Of a stretch of DNA of 8,652 nt, positions 6,284 to 8,652 are shown piece after piece. The translations under genes and the position numbers were made by a program. A model generated the notes under the pieces. That model ran no database searches and had not been told where the DNA came from. It worked only from the letters and a program-made list of their open reading frames with translations. This DNA is from Candidatus Sulfopaludibacter sp. SbA3 (GTDB lineage: Bacteria > Acidobacteriota > Terriglobia > Bryobacterales > Bryobacteraceae): contig OKRF01000161.1 in assembly GCA_900290315.1 (NCBI GenBank), positions 234 through 8,885 on the forward strand, written 5' to 3'. How positions within the stretch are numbered: position 1 is the stretch's first letter; each line of letters starts with the position of its first letter.

Positions 6284-6691
6284 ATGGAGCCGATGCCCGG
6301 CCAAGCTCGCGAACGGCTCTCCCAACTGCGCAACGGACTCCTGCGCCTGCACAAGTCGCTGCTCGATTCCGAACGCGCTCTCTACGAGCGGGAGGTGGAA
6401 CGCATCACCACCACGGGCCAATATCTCGGGTTGGTGCTGAACGACCCGTGGTTTGCTTGGCTGCGCGAGTTATCGCAGTTCATCGTGATGATCGATGAGA
6501 CCTTGGACCTGGAAGAGCCGGAAACCCCGCTCGACGCCGGCCGCCTCATTGCCGAGGCGCGCAATCTGCTATCGCCGGCGGAAAGCGCGGAAGGCTTCGC
6601 CGGGAAGTATTACCACATCATGCAGCGCGACCCCAACGCCGTGCTGGCGCATCGCGACATGATTCAGGTGTTTGGAACGTTGCAGGCATGA
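6284..6691 (+). CDS. Conserved-looking hypothetical protein coupled to hpnB-like gene
   Basis: A 135-residue soluble, mostly helical protein from ATG 6284; ATG 6293, three codons on, is also possible. Its first half (RERLSQLRNGLLRLHKSLLDSERALYEREV) is a charged amphipathic helix, followed by LVLNDPWFAWLRELSQFIVMIDETLD and a C-terminal helical part ending HRDMIQVFGTLQA. I recognise this as the type of small hypothetical protein found in several bacterial phyla, but know no function for it. The open frame continues upstream to about 6095, but that part is antisense to the divergent gene and is not credible. Only 32 bases separate the starts of the two divergent genes, so promoters must overlap coding DNA. 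The stop overlaps the next start as ATGA. Confidence 0.75.
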   Translation: MEPMPGQARERLSQLRNGLLRLHKSLLDSERALYEREVERITTTGQYLGLVLNDPWFAWLRELSQFIVMIDETLDLEEPETPLDAGRLIAEARNLLSPAESAEGFAGKYYHIMQRDPNAVLAHRDMIQVFGTLQA

Positions 6692-7821
6692 TCGCCGGAA
6701 TCGCCGGCGCGGCCACTGTGGCCATCTGGATTTACCTGGTGTTCGCGCGCGGCCGGTTCTGGCTGGAGTTTTTTCATCGCTCAACGGCGCCCGGACCGCT
6801 GCGCCGCCCGCCTGCCATCGTGGCCGTGATCCCAGCACGCAATGAATCGCTAGTCGTGGGACAGGCGATCGGCTCCCTCCGCAGCCAGCAATACCCCGGC
6901 CGATTCCACATCATCCTGGTGGACGATGGCAGCGACGATGGCACCGCCGAGGCCGCCCGCGCCGCCGCCCCATCCGACCTCCTGACTGTGGTCCACGCCG
7001 CCCCGCTTCCCGAAGGCTGGAGCGGCAAGCTGTGGGCCCTGGCGGAAGGCGTGCGGCGCGCCGAGCGGCTTTCGCCCGACCTGCTGCTACTCACGGATGC
7101 GGACATCGTGCATGCGCCAGGCGGACTCACGGACCTGGCCGCGCGCGCGGCTTGCGGCTACGACCTCGTGTCCTACATGGCCACCTTACAGTGCCAAACT
7201 GTCGCCGAGCGGGTGTTGGTGCCGGCTTTCGTCTTTTTCTTTTTCATGCTGTACCCACCCGCGCGCATCCGCAACAGCCGGCGCCGCACGGCCGGTGCTG
7301 CCGGCGGATGCATGCTGATTCGCCGCACGGTGCTCGAGCAGATCGGCGGCATCGCAGCGATTCGCGGGGCGCTCATCGACGATTGCGCTCTGGCCCGAGC
7401 TGTCAAACGCCAGGGCGCCCGTGTTTGGCTTTCCGTAAGTGCCGAAACGCGAAGCATTCGGCCGTACCAAAGCTTTGGCGAGGCGGGCCGCATGATCTCA
7501 CGTACGGCTTTCACACAGCTCCACCACTCGGTGTGGCTGCTGGTGGGCACTATTATCGGAATGGGCGTGACCTACCTGGCGCCGCCTTTGCTCTCGGTGC
7601 TCGGCGCTGCGCGGCCGGCGGGGCTGGGCTCGCTGGCGTGGCTGTTGATGTCGTGCGCGTACTTCCCGGCCCTCCGTTTTTACCGGCGCTCGCCGCTATG
7701 GGCTCCGTTTCTGCCCCTGGTAGCACTCTTTTATCTGGGCGCCACACTACATTCCGCCCTGGCCTATTGGCGTGGCGCAGGCGGCATGTGGAAGGGCCGC
7801 GTGCAGGATGCCCTGCACTAA
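6688..7821 (+). CDS. hpnB: HpnB-like family 2 glycosyltransferase (hopanoid-associated)
   Basis: A 377-residue GT2 enzyme with an N-terminal membrane helix (about 3-20) and two to three C-terminal helices (about 282-365). The GT-A catalytic domain lies between: VAVIPARNE (45-53), VDDGSDDGT (78-86) for nucleotide-sugar binding, the metal-binding DAD in LLLTDADIVH (137-139), then AGAAGGCMLIRR and IRGALIDDCALA (225-236) with the likely catalytic acidic pair. The text around EGWSGKLWALAEG, PAFVFFFFMLYP and RTAFTQLHHSVWLLVGTIIGMGVTYLAPP is characteristic of the hopene-associated HpnB family (TIGR03469). HpnB is thought to act in hopanoid lipid modification, but its exact reaction is not firmly established and no other hopanoid gene is in view. 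Translation is coupled to the upstream gene by the ATGA overlap at 6688-6691. Confidence 0.9.
   Translation: MIAGIAGAATVAIWIYLVFARGRFWLEFFHRSTAPGPLRRPPAIVAVIPARNESLVVGQAIGSLRSQQYPGRFHIILVDDGSDDGTAEAARAAAPSDLLTVVHAAPLPEGWSGKLWALAEGVRRAERLSPDLLLLTDADIVHAPGGLTDLAARAACGYDLVSYMATLQCQTVAERVLVPAFVFFFFMLYPPARIRNSRRRTAGAAGGCMLIRRTVLEQIGGIAAIRGALIDDCALARAVKRQGARVWLSVSAETRSIRPYQSFGEAGRMISRTAFTQLHHSVWLLVGTIIGMGVTYLAPPLLSVLGAARPAGLGSLAWLLMSCAYFPALRFYRRSPLWAPFLPLVALFYLGATLHSALAYWRGAGGMWKGRVQDALH
7801..7818. other. Perfect hairpin spanning the last codons of the hpnB-like gene
   Basis: GTGCAGG (7801-7807), loop ATGC, CCTGCAC (7812-7818) form a perfect 7-bp stem ending one base before the TAA. There is no T-run after it, so it is not a classical intrinsic terminator. 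It may stabilise the mRNA end or assist termination, or it may be a chance result of codons. Confidence 0.4.
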
Positions 7822-7888
7822 AAGACCTATACTCGCGGAACCTTTCACCCGAGCCATCGTATAAACAGTTAGTTCCTGGAGGGTATGC

Positions 7889-8652
7889 ATGCGAAAACTC
7901 ATCTTGGGCCTGATCCTGTGCGGCCTCGCCATCGCCGAAACAGACCTTACCGGTAAGTGGACGGGCGGGCCTTTCCACCTCAACCTGAAGCAGAATGGCA
8001 ACAAACTGACCGGCACCGCCGGGCCGGGCGACAGTGAGCAGTATCCACTACTAGACGGCGTCATTGACGGCGATCACGTCACTTTCCACGTGGGCACCAT
8101 CCAATTCGATCTCAAGGTGGAAGGCGCCACCATCAAAGGGGAAATGAAGGCTGACACCCAGGCCATCCCCGTAATCCTGCAGCGCGTGGACGCGCAACAA
8201 GCGGCCGGGCCGCCGCTCTTCGAGGTCGCGTCCATCAAGCCCTCGCCCTCCGAGGAAGGCCGCGGATCCAACATGCGGCTCGATCCTGGCCGCCTGACGT
8301 GCTCCGGCGTCACTCTCAAAAGGCTGCTCATGCGAGCCTACAACCTGAGAGACTACCAGATCTCCGGGCCTGAGTGGCTGGACTCGGAACGCTAGAGCTG
8401 GTCGCCAAGTTCCCCGCCGTCTATGGGACCGACCAGATCGTGCAGGCGCTCCAGACGTTACTCACCGAGCGCTTCCAGTTGACCACTCACCGGGGCAGCA
8501 AGGAAATGCCGGTCTATGGCCTGGTGGTAGGCAAGGGCGGGCTGAAGATGAAGCAATCCGAGGTCGGTCCCGGCGGCACTTCGATCTCAAAAGGCAAGTT
8601 GAGAGCAACGAGAGTGCCGATGGGCAAACTTGCCGACGTGATTTCGACCCAG
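7889..8652 (+). pseudogene. Secreted TIGR03435-domain protein, frameshifted and cut by the window edge
   Basis: The gene starts at ATG 7889 behind GGAGGG (7878-7883). It encodes a signal peptide (MRKLILGLILCGLAIA, probable cleavage before ETD) and a beta-rich domain at about 19-100 (DLTGKWTGGPFHLNLKQNGNKLTG, then DGDHVTFHVG and FDLKVEGATIKGEMK). The TIGR03435 domain begins at FEVASIKPSPSEEG (111). At residue 168 (WLDSER) a TAG at 8393-8395 stops the frame. Reading from 8395 gives ELVAKFPAVYGTDQIVQALQ, LLTERFQLTTHR, KEMPVYGLVVGKGGLKM and so on with no stop to the edge, exactly what TIGR03435 has after WLDSERY. One base has thus been lost at about 8394, where a TAC or TAT codon is expected. The family is hugely expanded in Solibacter-type acidobacteria and its function is unknown. 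This is either a real pseudogene or a sequencing or assembly error. Confidence 0.85.

Noticed and set aside
7860..7865. TATAAA as a -10 box for the TIGR03435 gene
   Set aside because: No acceptable -35 lies 16-18 bases upstream (GGAACC at the ideal spacing), so the promoter is not supported.

Overview
The window looks like chromosomal DNA from an acidobacterium of the Solibacter/Bryobacterales type. The strongest taxonomic clue is the secreted protein at the right edge, which carries the TIGR03435 domain, a paralogous family first described in Candidatus Solibacter usitatus. High GC content, compact bacterial gene layout and the repeat-rich convergent spacer fit this. I found no rRNA, tRNA, CRISPR array, transposase, phage gene or complete new defence-like system.

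Left part (1-1680), all on the minus strand. The first bases hold the N-terminus of an ECF-type RNA polymerase sigma factor, cut by the window edge. Upstream of it lies a small membrane methyltransferase of the isoprenylcysteine carboxyl methyltransferase (ICMT) family. Further upstream is a two-gene cassette: a four-helix membrane protein translationally coupled to a small XRE-type repressor. The cassette has a readable promoter whose -35/-10 spacer contains a near-perfect palindrome, a good candidate operator for the repressor.

Middle part (1745-4938). A large plus-strand gene encodes a polytopic GT-C-like glycosyltransferase with an extracytoplasmic C-terminal beta-sandwich domain. Its 3' end faces the 3' end of a minus-strand potassium channel gene. 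The 704-bp spacer between them is filled with a mosaic of imperfect 123-124 bp repeats with internal hairpins. A solo piece of the same repeat family lies at about 803-855, just upstream of the ICMT-like gene, and creates a false upstream start for it.

Right part (4939-8652). A minus-strand pair encodes a small charged protein of unknown function and a KirBac-type inward-rectifier potassium channel. Divergent from it, a plus-strand pair encodes another small unknown protein and a glycosyltransferase of the hopanoid-associated HpnB family, overlapping by ATGA. The window ends in a secreted TIGR03435 protein interrupted by an apparent one-base deletion, after which the reading frame continues to the edge.

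The loci look like separate small operons, not one pathway. Envelope and membrane functions dominate: two glycosyltransferases, an ion channel, a membrane methyltransferase and a secreted protein.
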